From NCBI RefSeq assembly GCF_937863155.1, contig NZ_CALMFB010000024.1, forward strand, positions 62,001 through 126,000: 64,000 nt of DNA, in the 5' to 3' direction. This document shows positions 1-8,171 of this stretch, piece after piece; position 1 is the stretch's first letter; the number at the start of each line of letters is the position of its first letter. Source of the DNA: an uncultured Brevundimonas sp. (GTDB taxonomy: Bacteria > Pseudomonadota > Alphaproteobacteria > Caulobacterales > Caulobacteraceae). The notes under the pieces were generated by a model. It did no database searches. It was given only the letters and a program-made list of their open reading frames with translations, and was not told the DNA's origin. Both the position numbers and the translations under genes were made by a program.

Positions 1-84
1 CGGCGCATAGACCGGTCCGCGATCGGTGCGGGCCACGCCGTCGCCCTGGCCGCCGATGTGGGAAATGGTCAGGGTTTCGGTCAT
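1..84 (-). CDS. TRAM-domain class I RNA methyltransferase, N-terminal fragment
   Basis: Only the first 28 codons lie in the window; the gene runs off the left edge. The peptide begins MTETLTISHIGGQGDGVA and continues to a VYAP motif, the pattern of the N-terminal TRAM (RNA-binding beta-barrel) domain of RumA/TrmA-type uracil-C5 RNA methyltransferases. The catalytic SAM-binding part is not visible, so the modified base cannot be named. An RNA-modifying role fits the nearby tlyA, but that is context, not proof. Confidence 0.7.
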   Translation of the reverse strand, partial: MTETLTISHIGGQGDGVARTDRGPVYAP

Positions 85-130
85 GCCCGCTTCTACCCTG
101 CCAAACGGCGGGGCGGAACATGAACGAAGA

Positions 131-208
131 TGAACGGTGCGCTCAAAGTCCGTTCAGCTTGGCCGTCTTATCTCTCTACGCAACGCAAGCGGTTCCGAAC
201 CGTTCAGC
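131..208. promoter_or_regulatory. Cluster of CCGTTCA repeats upstream of the glycine-zipper gene
   Basis: TGAACGG at 131-137 and CCGTTCA at 150-156 form an inverted repeat. A second CCGTTCAGC lies at 200-208, directly repeating 150-158. A 6-1-6 palindrome, CGGTTC-C-GAACCG, lies at 190-202. The cluster ends about 30 bases before the start at 240. It looks like an operator or promoter region for an envelope-protein gene; the cognate regulator is unknown. Confidence 0.35.
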
Positions 209-239
209 GCCCGACACGACCTTTCACGGAGAGCCCGAA

Positions 240-836
240 ATGATCGGCGCCAAGACCAAGATCGCCGCCGCCGCCATCCTGATGGCCGCCATCGTCGCCC
301 CGGGCGCCGCCTCGGCCCAGTCGGGCTACTATTCCGGCCAGGGCTATGGCTACGGCCAGTCGTACGACTATCGCCGCGCCCCGGCCCAGGATCCCTGCTA
401 TCGCGACGGCCGCAGCGGTGCGGGCGGCGTCATCGGCGCCACCGCCGGCGCCGTTCTGGGCTCGCAGGTCGCCGCGCGCGGTCGCCGCACCGAGGGTAGC
501 GTTCTGGGCGGGGTCCTGGGCGCCGTGATCGGCTCGCAGATCGGCCGCGCGTCCAGCGAGAACTGCTACGCCCAGCAAGGCTACTATGGCCAGCAGGGCT
601 ATAACGACCGCGATTACCGCTACGACAACGGCTACAGCCAGCCGCGTTATGACGACCGTTACGATGACCGCTACGACGACCGTCGCGGCTATGACGACGG
701 TTATCGCGGCGGATACGACCGGGGCGGCGACTGCCGTCTGGCCGAAAGCCGCATCCGTCTTCCCGACGGCCGCTACGAGACGCGCCACGTCCGCAGTTGC
801 CGCGACAGTTCGGGCCGCTATCGCGTCGTCGATTAA
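240..836 (+). CDS. Exported glycine-zipper 2TM domain protein
   Basis: This is a 198-residue protein with a signal peptide (about residues 1-27, ending ASAQ). A Tyr/Gly/Gln-rich stretch follows, then a glycine-zipper segment (about residues 60-105: repeated GxxxG around GGVIGATAGAVLG and GGVLGAVIG). Next come Asp/Arg/Tyr repeats (RYDD units) and a C-terminal Cys-containing domain. Such proteins sit in or at the outer membrane; the exact role is unknown. The start at 240 was chosen because GGAGA precedes it and the signal peptide begins there; an upstream in-frame ATG at 120 would add 40 residues that block the signal. A terminator follows at 873. Confidence 0.8.
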   Translation: MIGAKTKIAAAAILMAAIVAPGAASAQSGYYSGQGYGYGQSYDYRRAPAQDPCYRDGRSGAGGVIGATAGAVLGSQVAARGRRTEGSVLGGVLGAVIGSQIGRASSENCYAQQGYYGQQGYNDRDYRYDNGYSQPRYDDRYDDRYDDRRGYDDGYRGGYDRGGDCRLAESRIRLPDGRYETRHVRSCRDSSGRYRVVD

Positions 837-872
837 CATCCAGCCCCCCTGGCAATTGACGACGTGACGGAG

Positions 873-909
873 CCGCCGGCGGAGACATCCGCCGGCGGTT
901 TTCCTTTTT
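873..909 (+). terminator. Rho-independent terminator after the glycine-zipper gene
   Basis: A perfect 11-bp stem (873-883 with 888-898, CCGCCGGCGGA) with a GACA loop is followed by TTTTCCTTTTT. It lies about 35 bases after the stop codon. Confidence 0.85.
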
Positions 910-947
910 GGGGCCGTTTAAGTACCGGCAGCCTTTTCCCAGATTCC

Positions 948-1078
948 CGCTCATCCCCGCGAAAGCGGGGACCCAGATCTTTGGGCGATGCAGCGCTGCC
1001 TGTGATCCGCCATCGTCAATCCAGAAACACCGGCGTCTTGATGACAGGACTGGGTCCCCGCTTTCGCGGGGATGAGCG
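948..1078. repeat. Palindromic extragenic element with 29-bp perfect inverted arms
   Basis: Positions 948-976 and 1050-1078 are exact reverse complements over 29 bases. Each arm holds its own small hairpin, CCCCGC-GAAA-GCGGGG. The 73-base interior shows no gene. The arm core (TCATCCCCGCGAAAGCGGGG) resembles a dispersed repeat family found between genes in Caulobacterales and relatives. It fills the gap between the terminator and tlyA. Confidence 0.75.
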
Positions 1079-1098
1079 GAGGACATGTCCTGCGTCCA

Positions 1099-1830
1099 CT
1101 ATCGGGCGGCCCAGAGCAGATATTCCTGATTGCCGTCGCCGCCGCTGATGGGGCTGTCGGCGGTTTCGCGCACGGTCCAGCCCGCCCCCTCCAGCCAGGC
1201 GGCCACGCGGTCCAGCGCCGCCTGGCGCGCATCGGCGTCGCGGACCACGCCGCCGCGCCCGACGTCCTGGCGACGCTCCATCTCGAACTGGGGCTTCACC
1301 AGGGTGACCAGGTCCGCGCCCGGCCGGGCCAGCGCCAGGGCGGCGGGCAACACCTTGGCCAGGCCGATGAAGCTGGCGTCGCAGACGATCAGATCGACCG
1401 GATCGGCGATCAGCATCGGCGACAGGTCGCGCGCGTCGGTCTTTTCCAAGTTCACCACGCGCGGATCGGCGGCGATGCGGGGATGCAACTGCCCCTGCCC
1501 CACATCCACGGCGAAGACCCGCGCCGCGCCGCGCTCCAGCAGCACTTCGGTAAAGCCGCCGGTCGAGGCGCCGACATCGATGGCCGCCCGCCCCTCGACA
1601 GCCACAGGCCACAGGTCCAGGGCGTGATCCAGTTTCAGCGCCCCACGCCCGACGAATCGGTGCGCGGCCTGGGCCTCGATCACCACATCCTCGGCCAGCT
1701 GTTCCGACGGCTTGGCCACGGTGCGGCCATCGGCGGTCACCCGCCCCGCCTCGATGGCGGCTCGGGCGCGGGCGCGGGTGTCGAACAGGCCGCGCGCGAC
1801 CAGCAGCTGGTCGGCGCGGACGCGGCTCAT
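1099..1830 (-). CDS. tlyA: TlyA family rRNA 2'-O-methyltransferase
   Basis: The 243-residue protein has an N-terminal S4 RNA-binding domain (about residues 3-60, beginning RADQLLVARG). An FtsJ-like SAM methyltransferase fold follows, with motif I IDVGASTGGFTEVLLERGA (about residues 83-101) and the VDVGQGQLHPRI, LEKTDARD and LVKPQFE motifs of TlyA proteins. Family members 2'-O-methylate cytidines in 16S and 23S rRNA; older annotations call them haemolysin A. The start overlaps the valS stop (ATGA), so the two are probably co-transcribed and translationally coupled. Confidence 0.92.
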   Translation of the reverse strand: MSRVRADQLLVARGLFDTRARARAAIEAGRVTADGRTVAKPSEQLAEDVVIEAQAAHRFVGRGALKLDHALDLWPVAVEGRAAIDVGASTGGFTEVLLERGAARVFAVDVGQGQLHPRIAADPRVVNLEKTDARDLSPMLIADPVDLIVCDASFIGLAKVLPAALALARPGADLVTLVKPQFEMERRQDVGRGGVVRDADARQAALDRVAAWLEGAGWTVRETADSPISGGDGNQEYLLWAAR

Positions 1831-4544
1831 CCGATCTGGCCCAGCCGATCCAGGGCGGCCTGAAGGCGCGCCTTGCCCGCCTCGGCCTCGGCCTTCTTCT
1901 GACGCTGCTCCTCGACCACCTCGGCGGCGGCGCGGGCGACAAAGTTCGGGTTGCCCAGCTTCTTGTCGACATGGGCGATATCGCTGTCGAAGGCGGCGAT
2001 CTCCTTGGCCAAGCGCATGCGTTCGGCCGACAGGTCGATGATGTCGGCCAGCGACAGGGCCGCCGTCGCGCCGCCGGTGACGAAGGTCACCGCGCCCGCC
2101 GGGGCCGCATCGGCCGCCTCGACCGACGACACCCGCGCCAGGGTCAGGATCAGGCCGCGATGCCGGTCCATCCGCTCGCGCGTGATGGCGTCGGGCGACA
2201 CGAAGGCCAGCGGCGGCTTGGCCGAAGGCGGCACATTCATTTCCGCCCGCAACTGACGGATTTCCGTGACCAGATCGACCAGCCAGCCGATCTCAGCCTC
2301 CGCCGCCGCATCGACAAAGCCGTCCGGCAGTTCGGGCCAGCGGGCGCCCAGCAGCATGGGCTCGGCCCGCGCCGCGCCCTGATCCGCCAGTTGGTCCCAC
2401 AGCTCTTCAGTGATGAAGGGCATGACCGGGTGCATCAGCTTCAGCGTCTGGTCCAGAACCCAGGCGGTCATGGCCCGCGTCTCGGCCTTGGCCGCCTCAT
2501 CCGCCCCGCCGAACACCGGCTTAGCCAGTTCCAGATACCAGTCGCAGAAGACGTTCCAGACGAAGCGGTAGAGGCTGGACGCCGCCTCATCGAACCGGCC
2601 GGCCTCCAGCGCCGCCGACACCGCCCGCTCGGCCTTGGTCAGTTCGCCGCGGACCCAGCGGTTGATCGTCTGGTCCACGCCCGCCGGGTCGAAGCCTTCG
2701 GCGCGGCGCGCCTCGTTCATCTGGGCGAAGCGGGCGGCGTTCCACAGCTTGGTGCCGAAGTTGCGATAGCCTTCAATGCGTTGGCGCGACAGCTTGATGT
2801 CGCGCGTGCCCGACAGAATGGCCATGGTGAAGCGCAAGGGGTCGGCGCCCAGGTCGTCGATGATCTCCAGCGGGTCGATGACGTTGCCCTTGGACTTCGA
2901 CATCTTCTGGCCCTTCTCGTCGCGGACCAGACCGTTGATGATCACGCGCTTGAACGGCGCCTGACCGGTGAAATGCAGCCCCATCATCATCATCCGGGCC
3001 ACCCAGAAGAAGATGATGTCATAGCCGGTGACCAGATCACTGGTCGGATAGAACCGCTCCAGATCCTCGGTCTTGTCGGGCCAGCCCATGGTCGAGAAGG
3101 GCCACAGGGCCGAGCTGAACCAGGTGTCCAGAACGTCCTCGTCCTGGGTCAGGGGCAGATCGCCCGCCTGGGCGCGCGCCTCTTCCTCCGTCTCGGCCAC
3201 GAAGATCTGGCCATCCGGCCCGTACCAGGCCGGGATGCGATGGCCCCACCACAGCTGGCGCGAGATGCACCACGGCTCGATATTGCGCAGCCACTCGAAA
3301 TAGACCTTCTCGTAGCTGCGAGGCTCGAACACGGTGTCGCCCTGCTCCACCGCCTTCAGCGCGGGCTGGGCCAGGGTCTTGGCGTCGACATACCACTGGT
3401 CCGTCAGCCACGGCTCGATGACCACGCCCGAACGGTCGCCGTGCGGGACCATGTGGCGGGTCTTCTCGATCTGCTTCAGCCAGCCTTGTTCCTCGGCCCG
3501 GGCGACGATGGCCTTGCGCGCGGCGAAGCGGTCCATACCTTCATAGTCGGCGGGCACATCGGGCGTGTCGGCGGCGGTGATGCGGCCAAAGGCGTCCATG
3601 ATGTTCAGGGCGGCCAGCCCGGCCCGCTTGCCCACGCCGAAGTCGTTGAAGTCGTGCGCCGGCGTGATCTTCACCGCGCCAGACCCCTTGGTCGGATCGG
3701 CATAATCATCGGCGACGATAGGGATGCGACGCCCCACGATGGGCAAGGTCACGAACTTGCCGACCAGACCGGCATAGCGCTCATCGTCCGGGTGCACCGC
3801 CACGCCGGTGTCGCCCAGCATGGTCTCGGGCCGGGTGGTGGCGACGACGATATAGTCGCGCGTCTCCCATTCGGTCGCCTTGCCGTCGTCGTCGAAGGCG
3901 ACCGGGTGTTCGTAGGTCACGCCATCGGCCAGCGGATAGGCGAAATGCCAATAGGCGCCGTCGACCTCCTTCTGCTCGACCTCCAGGTCGCTGATGGCGG
4001 TCTGGAAATGCGGATCCCAGTTTACCAGCCGCTTGTCGCGATAGATCAGCCCCTGCTGGTGCAGCTGCACGAAGACCTTGCGCACCGCGGCCGACAGGCC
4101 CTCGTCCAGGGTGAACCGTTCGCGGCTCCAGTCGCACGACGCGCCCAGGCGGCGCAGCTGGCGCACGATGGCGCCGCCGCTTTCGGCCTTCCATTTCCAG
4201 ACGGTGTCCAGGAAGGCTTCGCGGCCCATGTCGCGGCGGCTGGCGGTACCGGCGGCGGCCAGCTGACGTTCGACCACCATCTGGGTGGCGATGCCCGCAT
4301 GATCGGTGCCCGGCAGCCACAAGGCCGCCTTGCCGCGCATGCGGTGATAGCGGATCAGGATGTCCTGCAGGGTGTTGTTCAGCGCATGGCCGATGTGCAG
4401 CGACCCGGTCACGTTCGGCGGCGGGATGACGATGGAATAGGCGCCGGCCGCCCCCTCGGTGCGCGGCGCGAACAGGCCGCTGCTCTCCCACATCTGATAC
4501 AGGCGCGGTTCAGCGGATTTCGGATCGAAGGTCTTGTCGAGCAT
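1827..4544 (-). CDS. valS: Valyl-tRNA synthetase
   Basis: This 905-residue class I aminoacyl-tRNA synthetase charges tRNA-Val. The HIGH signature is at residues 50-53 (in PPPNVTGSLHIGH) and KMSKS at 547-551. An editing (CP1) domain lies between, including ATTRPETMLGDT. The C-terminus has the anticodon-binding helices and a coiled-coil arm rich in Glu/Lys/Gln. Its length is typical. It is followed by tlyA with a 4-base overlap and preceded by popZ, an arrangement also known near popZ in Caulobacter. Unlike in E. coli, it is not next to pepA-holC, which lie about 19 kb away here. Confidence 0.97.
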   Translation of the reverse strand: MLDKTFDPKSAEPRLYQMWESSGLFAPRTEGAAGAYSIVIPPPNVTGSLHIGHALNNTLQDILIRYHRMRGKAALWLPGTDHAGIATQMVVERQLAAAGTASRRDMGREAFLDTVWKWKAESGGAIVRQLRRLGASCDWSRERFTLDEGLSAAVRKVFVQLHQQGLIYRDKRLVNWDPHFQTAISDLEVEQKEVDGAYWHFAYPLADGVTYEHPVAFDDDGKATEWETRDYIVVATTRPETMLGDTGVAVHPDDERYAGLVGKFVTLPIVGRRIPIVADDYADPTKGSGAVKITPAHDFNDFGVGKRAGLAALNIMDAFGRITAADTPDVPADYEGMDRFAARKAIVARAEEQGWLKQIEKTRHMVPHGDRSGVVIEPWLTDQWYVDAKTLAQPALKAVEQGDTVFEPRSYEKVYFEWLRNIEPWCISRQLWWGHRIPAWYGPDGQIFVAETEEEARAQAGDLPLTQDEDVLDTWFSSALWPFSTMGWPDKTEDLERFYPTSDLVTGYDIIFFWVARMMMMGLHFTGQAPFKRVIINGLVRDEKGQKMSKSKGNVIDPLEIIDDLGADPLRFTMAILSGTRDIKLSRQRIEGYRNFGTKLWNAARFAQMNEARRAEGFDPAGVDQTINRWVRGELTKAERAVSAALEAGRFDEAASSLYRFVWNVFCDWYLELAKPVFGGADEAAKAETRAMTAWVLDQTLKLMHPVMPFITEELWDQLADQGAARAEPMLLGARWPELPDGFVDAAAEAEIGWLVDLVTEIRQLRAEMNVPPSAKPPLAFVSPDAITRERMDRHRGLILTLARVSSVEAADAAPAGAVTFVTGGATAALSLADIIDLSAERMRLAKEIAAFDSDIAHVDKKLGNPNFVARAAAEVVEEQRQKKAEAEAGKARLQAALDRLGQIG

Positions 4545-4561
4545 CGGGAGGGTCTTTGCAG

Positions 4562-4594
4562 AAACGAGAAAGGGCGGCCCCGCCGGAGCCGCCC
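4562..4594 (-). terminator. Terminator between popZ and valS
   Basis: Read on the minus strand, GGGCGGC (4594-4588) pairs with GCCGCCC (4578-4572) and is followed by a T-rich run, TTTCTCGTTT. It would end popZ transcripts just before valS. Confidence 0.65.
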
Positions 4595-4631
4595 TGTGGT
4601 GATCTAGTGGAGATCAGGTCGCAGGTGAAGG

Positions 4632-5273
4632 TCAGCCGGCGTTGCGGGCGATGCGTTCCACTTCCTTGCGTACCTGGGCCTCGACGATGGCCGGCAGATT
4701 GGCGTCCAGCCAGTCCTTCAGCATCGGGCGCAGCAGCTGGCGCGCCAGTTCGTCGATGGTCGGACCGGCGGCGCCGCTGAAGGGCGCCGGTTCCGGCTGG
4801 CGCAGGCTGGCGGCCAGGCCGGCGAAGGCCGAGGCCGCGCTGCCGGCGGCCGCGTCGCCGACCAGGATCTCGCTCGAAGGCGCAGGCGCCGCATAGGCGG
4901 GTTCCGGCTCGGCCTCATAGGCCGGTTCGACGGCGGCCGGGGCTTCGGGGAAGGGTTCCGGCTCGGGCGCCGCGACATCCAGATCGCCGATGCTTTCGGC
5001 CTCGGGCGCCTCATAGCGGTCGGTCAGTTCCAGCACGTCGTCTTCGGCCGCGATGGCCTCTTCGGCCGGCGCCTCGGCGAAGGCCGGGGTGATCGGCTCA
5101 GACTCAGGCTCGGGCGCATACGCAGGCGCGGGTTCCGGTTCAGCCGCGATTTCCGGCTCGGGCGCAGGGGCGGCGGCGGCCGTTTCGGCCGGGGCCTCGT
5201 CTTCCGAGATGATCCGGCGGATCGACGCCAGGATTTCCTCCATCGTCGGTTCCTGGGCGGTCTGATCGGTCAT
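4632..5273 (-). CDS. popZ: Polar organizing protein PopZ (DUF2497)
   Basis: The 213-residue protein has the PopZ layout. A short N-terminal helix (EPTMEEILASIRRIISEDE, about residues 8-26) binds client proteins. A long disordered linker rich in Pro, Glu and Ala (about 27-150) follows. The C-terminal oligomerisation helices (about 155-212) include the conserved core LLRPMLKDWLDANLP. PopZ forms a polar matrix that anchors ParB/parS and recruits cell-cycle kinases. The linker makes the protein somewhat longer than the roughly 177-residue Caulobacter protein. It lies upstream of valS and just after the TolC-like gene, matching Caulobacter gene order. A GAATC (CcrM-type) site lies upstream at 5358. 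Confidence 0.93.
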   Translation of the reverse strand: MTDQTAQEPTMEEILASIRRIISEDEAPAETAAAAPAPEPEIAAEPEPAPAYAPEPESEPITPAFAEAPAEEAIAAEDDVLELTDRYEAPEAESIGDLDVAAPEPEPFPEAPAAVEPAYEAEPEPAYAAPAPSSEILVGDAAAGSAASAFAGLAASLRQPEPAPFSGAAGPTIDELARQLLRPMLKDWLDANLPAIVEAQVRKEVERIARNAG

Positions 5274-5398
5274 GTCTTAACCCTGAGGACAAAGCCGTAG
5301 GGACGCGCGTTTACGATGCGCCCCGGTCGCGGAAAGTCGTCGCATCTACGCCCGCCGGAATCAACGGGGCTTTTTCGCCTGTTTGGTTAAAACGCCGA

Positions 5399-6931
5399 TC
5401 AGGCGCCGGGCGCGGTGCGGATGACGTCGCTCTTCAGCTGGGCGTCGATCGGCGCGTCGGGCGCGTCTGCGGCCGGAACCACCGGCGGGGCGGCGGTGCG
5501 GTCGATGGCTTCCAGCAGGCCGTCCCAAGGCAGGGCGCCGCGATTGCGCACGCGGTTGTAGTTGGCGGCCGGATCATAGGCGTCGACCGGCACCAGATCC
5601 GGGCCTTCCAGCCGGCCCATGGCGGCCAGCAGCTGGGCCTGGGCCACATATTCGTTGCGCCGGGCGATGGCCAGGGTGACCTCGGCGTTGCGCAGCTCCA
5701 GCTCCTGGTTCAGCACGTCCAGAGTGGTGCGCAGGCCGACCTGGGCCTCCTGGCGCACGCCCTCGGCCGCGACCGAGGCGGCGCGCACCGCCTCCTGGCC
5801 CGCCGACAGGGTCGAGCGAGCCGACACCACCTGGGCATAGGCCGAGCTGACGGCCTGCAGCACGCTGCGGCGTTCGCCCTCGACGCCGATCTGGGCGGCG
5901 TTGGCCTGTTCCAGGGCCTGGGCCACACGCGAACGGTTCAGGCCGCCGGTGAACAGCGGGATCGACACCGAGGCGCCGGCGCGGAAGGCGGTGCGGTCGG
6001 CCAGATCGGGATCATCCAGCGTGCCCGTGCCGCCATAGGATGCCGTCAGGCGCGCCGACGGCAGATATTCGGCGCGGGCCTGGGCCACGCGGGCCTCGGC
6101 CGACTGCAGGGCGTAACCGGCGGCGCGCAGGCCGGGGTTGTCCAGCAGCGCGACATCCATCGCCTGCTCAAAGCCGGACGGCAGGCCCGGCAGGGTCGGC
6201 AGGGCCTCCAGCGTGCCCGGCGACTGACCCACCACGGCGGCGTAGGCGGCGCGCGACACCGACAGCTGGGCCTGGGCGTTGGCCAGATCGGCCTCGGTCT
6301 GGGCCAAACGGGCCTCGGACTGGGCCACGTCGGTGCGGGTGATCTCGCCCACCTCGAACCGGGCGTTGGATTCGTCCAGCTGGCGGCGCAGGACGGTCTG
6401 GTTCGCCTGGCGGATGCGCAGGATCTCGATGTCGCGCAGCACGTCGGCATAGGCCTGGATCACGGTGGCCAGGACCTGCTGCTCGATGTCGCGCAGATTC
6501 TCGCGGCCGCCCAGGATGTTGGCTTCGGCCGCCGTGATGCCGTGGCCGACGCGGCCGGCGGAATACAGGGTCTGGCTCAGGCTCAGGCCGGCGCTGACCT
6601 CGTCGCTTTCATTCGAGCCGCCGGTGGTGACGGTGTCGATGACGCCGTCGCCGTCCAGGTCCATGCCGGTCGAGGTGGTGACGCGCGGGGTGCGGGTCTG
6701 GGTGTAATCGACACCGGCGTTGGCGCTCAGCGTCGGGCGAAGACCCGCGCGGGCCTGAACCACCGTCTCGTCCAGGGCGCGCTGGTTGGCGCGCTGGGCC
6801 AGCAGGGTCGGGTTGGTCTGATAGGCCAGGGCCAGGGCGTCCCGCAGGTCTTCCGCCAGCACCGGGCCCGCCACGCCGGCCAGCACGGCGGCCATGGCGA
6901 CCGAGGCGAGCGCACGCGAACGTTTCAACAT
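5399..6931 (-). CDS. TolC family outer-membrane efflux/secretion protein
   Basis: The protein of about 510 residues has a signal peptide (MLKRSRALASVAM to VLA-E) and two homologous OEP repeats of long Ala/Gln/Arg-rich helices (starts LRDALALAYQTNPTL and FEQAMDVALLDNPGL). This is the TolC type I secretion/efflux channel fold, a trimeric tunnel across outer membrane and periplasm. Caulobacter carries an RsaF-type TolC homologue beside popZ. The start is placed at 6931 because AGGAA lies 6 bases upstream; ATG at 6934 and 6970 are also in frame. No membrane-fusion or ABC partner is adjacent; the RND pump at 38.5-42.9 kb also lacks its own channel. Confidence 0.9.
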   Translation of the reverse strand: MLKRSRALASVAMAAVLAGVAGPVLAEDLRDALALAYQTNPTLLAQRANQRALDETVVQARAGLRPTLSANAGVDYTQTRTPRVTTSTGMDLDGDGVIDTVTTGGSNESDEVSAGLSLSQTLYSAGRVGHGITAAEANILGGRENLRDIEQQVLATVIQAYADVLRDIEILRIRQANQTVLRRQLDESNARFEVGEITRTDVAQSEARLAQTEADLANAQAQLSVSRAAYAAVVGQSPGTLEALPTLPGLPSGFEQAMDVALLDNPGLRAAGYALQSAEARVAQARAEYLPSARLTASYGGTGTLDDPDLADRTAFRAGASVSIPLFTGGLNRSRVAQALEQANAAQIGVEGERRSVLQAVSSAYAQVVSARSTLSAGQEAVRAASVAAEGVRQEAQVGLRTTLDVLNQELELRNAEVTLAIARRNEYVAQAQLLAAMGRLEGPDLVPVDAYDPAANYNRVRNRGALPWDGLLEAIDRTAAPPVVPAADAPDAPIDAQLKSDVIRTAPGA

Positions 6932-7083
6932 CATCTGTTCCTGCCTGACGCCCGGGGGAGGATGCGTCAAAAATTACGGGTTCGTTCGGTGTTTCGTGAC
7001 GATGGATGTGCGCCAACGCCAGTTAAGTTTTCTTCACGCGCCGGCGCGCCGTTTCCGTCGCGGCCGGCAGACTACAGGGCTAA

Positions 7084-7716
7084 CTACAGGGCGAATGTAG
7101 GCTCAGGCGTCAGTTCCGCCAGAATCGGCGGCGTGGAATCGAACAGAACCTTGCGCGAGGCCGCGCCGTCGCGACCCTTCACATAAAGCACCGCCTTGCC
7201 GACCGGGCCGGTCCGCTCGACCACCGCCAGGCGGCCGCCTTCGCGCAGGGCCGCCAGCCAGGCGTCGGGCCGCACCGGAACCGCCGCCTCGCTGACGATC
7301 AGATCCCAACCTTCGCCCACAGGCGCCGTCAGAGCGCCGACCGAAGTCTGCACGCCGTCGTCGGCCAGGGCCGCGCCAGCCACGTCGAACACCGCCGCCT
7401 CGGCCTCCTGGGCCGTTACGGTCAGACCCATGCGGGCCAGCACCAGCGCCGCATAGGGCGCGGCCAGGCACAGCGCCCGCTCGTCCGCGCGGGGATCGGC
7501 GGCCTGCAACAGCTTGGCGATGTCGCGCGCCGGCATCAGGAAGCGGCCGGCGGCGATTTCGGGCGTCGTCTCGGCATAGGCCATGAAGGCCCGCTCGGCC
7601 GGGACCAGCCGCTCACGCGGGGCGGCCATCAGCGCGGCCTGAAGGGCGCGATCGGTGACGTCGTTCACGCGGACCTGCGAGTCCACCATGACCTTGCGCG
7701 CGGCGGCGAAATCCAT
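7084..7716 (-). CDS. Protein-L-isoaspartate O-methyltransferase-like protein
   Basis: The 210-residue protein matches the Pcm family at its N-terminus (ARKVMVDSQVRVNDVTD, then a helix with ERLVP) and in its general Rossmann pattern. Pcm repairs isoaspartyl residues using SAM. The SAM-binding motif I is badly degraded: at residues 81-97 it reads ALCLAAPYAALVLARMG with no GxGxG. Catalytic activity is therefore doubtful. It lies 150 bases upstream of the tolC-like gene on the same strand. Relatives of this diverged family are common in Caulobacterales. Confidence 0.75.
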   Translation of the reverse strand: MDFAAARKVMVDSQVRVNDVTDRALQAALMAAPRERLVPAERAFMAYAETTPEIAAGRFLMPARDIAKLLQAADPRADERALCLAAPYAALVLARMGLTVTAQEAEAAVFDVAGAALADDGVQTSVGALTAPVGEGWDLIVSEAAVPVRPDAWLAALREGGRLAVVERTGPVGKAVLYVKGRDGAASRKVLFDSTPPILAELTPEPTFAL

Positions 7717-7842
7717 CGGGAAGCCTTCTGTTGGCGGCGGAACGGGAATTGCGCGTGCTTATAGGTCTCTGCGTTGCAGCGGACAATCCGATCTGATAGC
7801 GAACGCCCCTCGCGATGGCGCGGCCCCGGTTTCGGGGCGCAT

Positions 7843-7916
7843 GGCCTGATGGCGGAGTGGTGACGCAGAGGACTGCAAATCCTTGCACCCGGGTTCGATT
7901 CCCGGTCAGGCCTCCA
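7843..7916 (+). tRNA. tRNA-Cys (GCA)
   Basis: The acceptor stem GGCCTGA pairs with TCAGGCC. A D-arm lies around GGCGGAGTGG. The anticodon loop is CTGCAAA (anticodon GCA) inside GGA/TCC pairing. The T-arm is CCGGGTTCGATTCCCGG, the discriminator base is T, and CCA is encoded (7914-7916). Length is 74 bases. Confidence 0.97.
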
Positions 7917-7988
7917 TCGCGATTTTCAGACAGGGCGCGCGAAAACCACCGCGCAGGCGGCGACCAAACCCCTGTTCCTGCAGTCAAT

Positions 7989-8102
7989 TCAGACCGGTGC
8001 GGTGATCCAGCCGATGGCCCCGGCCGCGCCCAGCGCCGCCCCCACGATGGCCGCCACGATCACGATCCGCGCATTGCGGTGGATGAAATACAGAATGCCC
8101 AT
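7989..8102 (-). CDS. Small single-span membrane protein, 37 residues
   Basis: The peptide starts MGILYFIHRNARIVIV and continues with an Ala/Gly/Ile/Val-rich hydrophobic helix (about residues 13-31) with small-residue spacing (GAALGAAGAIG), ending TAPV. A GGGAAG box lies about 9 bases before the ATG. It sits alone between tRNA-Cys and the TrmH-type gene, with no recognised domain. Conservation cannot be judged here, so this may be a chance reading frame. Confidence 0.45.
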   Translation of the reverse strand: MGILYFIHRNARIVIVAAIVGAALGAAGAIGWITAPV

Positions 8103-8171
8103 GACGCCGACTTCCCAACCCGTGGGCGCCAAGTTGCCACATTCCGGCAAAACGACAAGGTGTATAAAGCG

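Noticed and set aside
120-239. Upstream start for the glycine-zipper gene (ATG at 120)
   Set aside because: It would bury the signal peptide behind 40 polar residues and translate through the repeat cluster; the ATG at 240 has a ribosome site.
948-1078. CRISPR-like or attachment-site reading of the 29-bp repeats
   Set aside because: There are only two copies, in inverted orientation, with no spacer array, cas genes or integrase nearby.
1971-4607. Very long open frame antisense to valS (878 codons)
   Set aside because: It is a by-product of GC-rich third positions in valS; the translation is low-complexity with no domain, while valS has full motifs.
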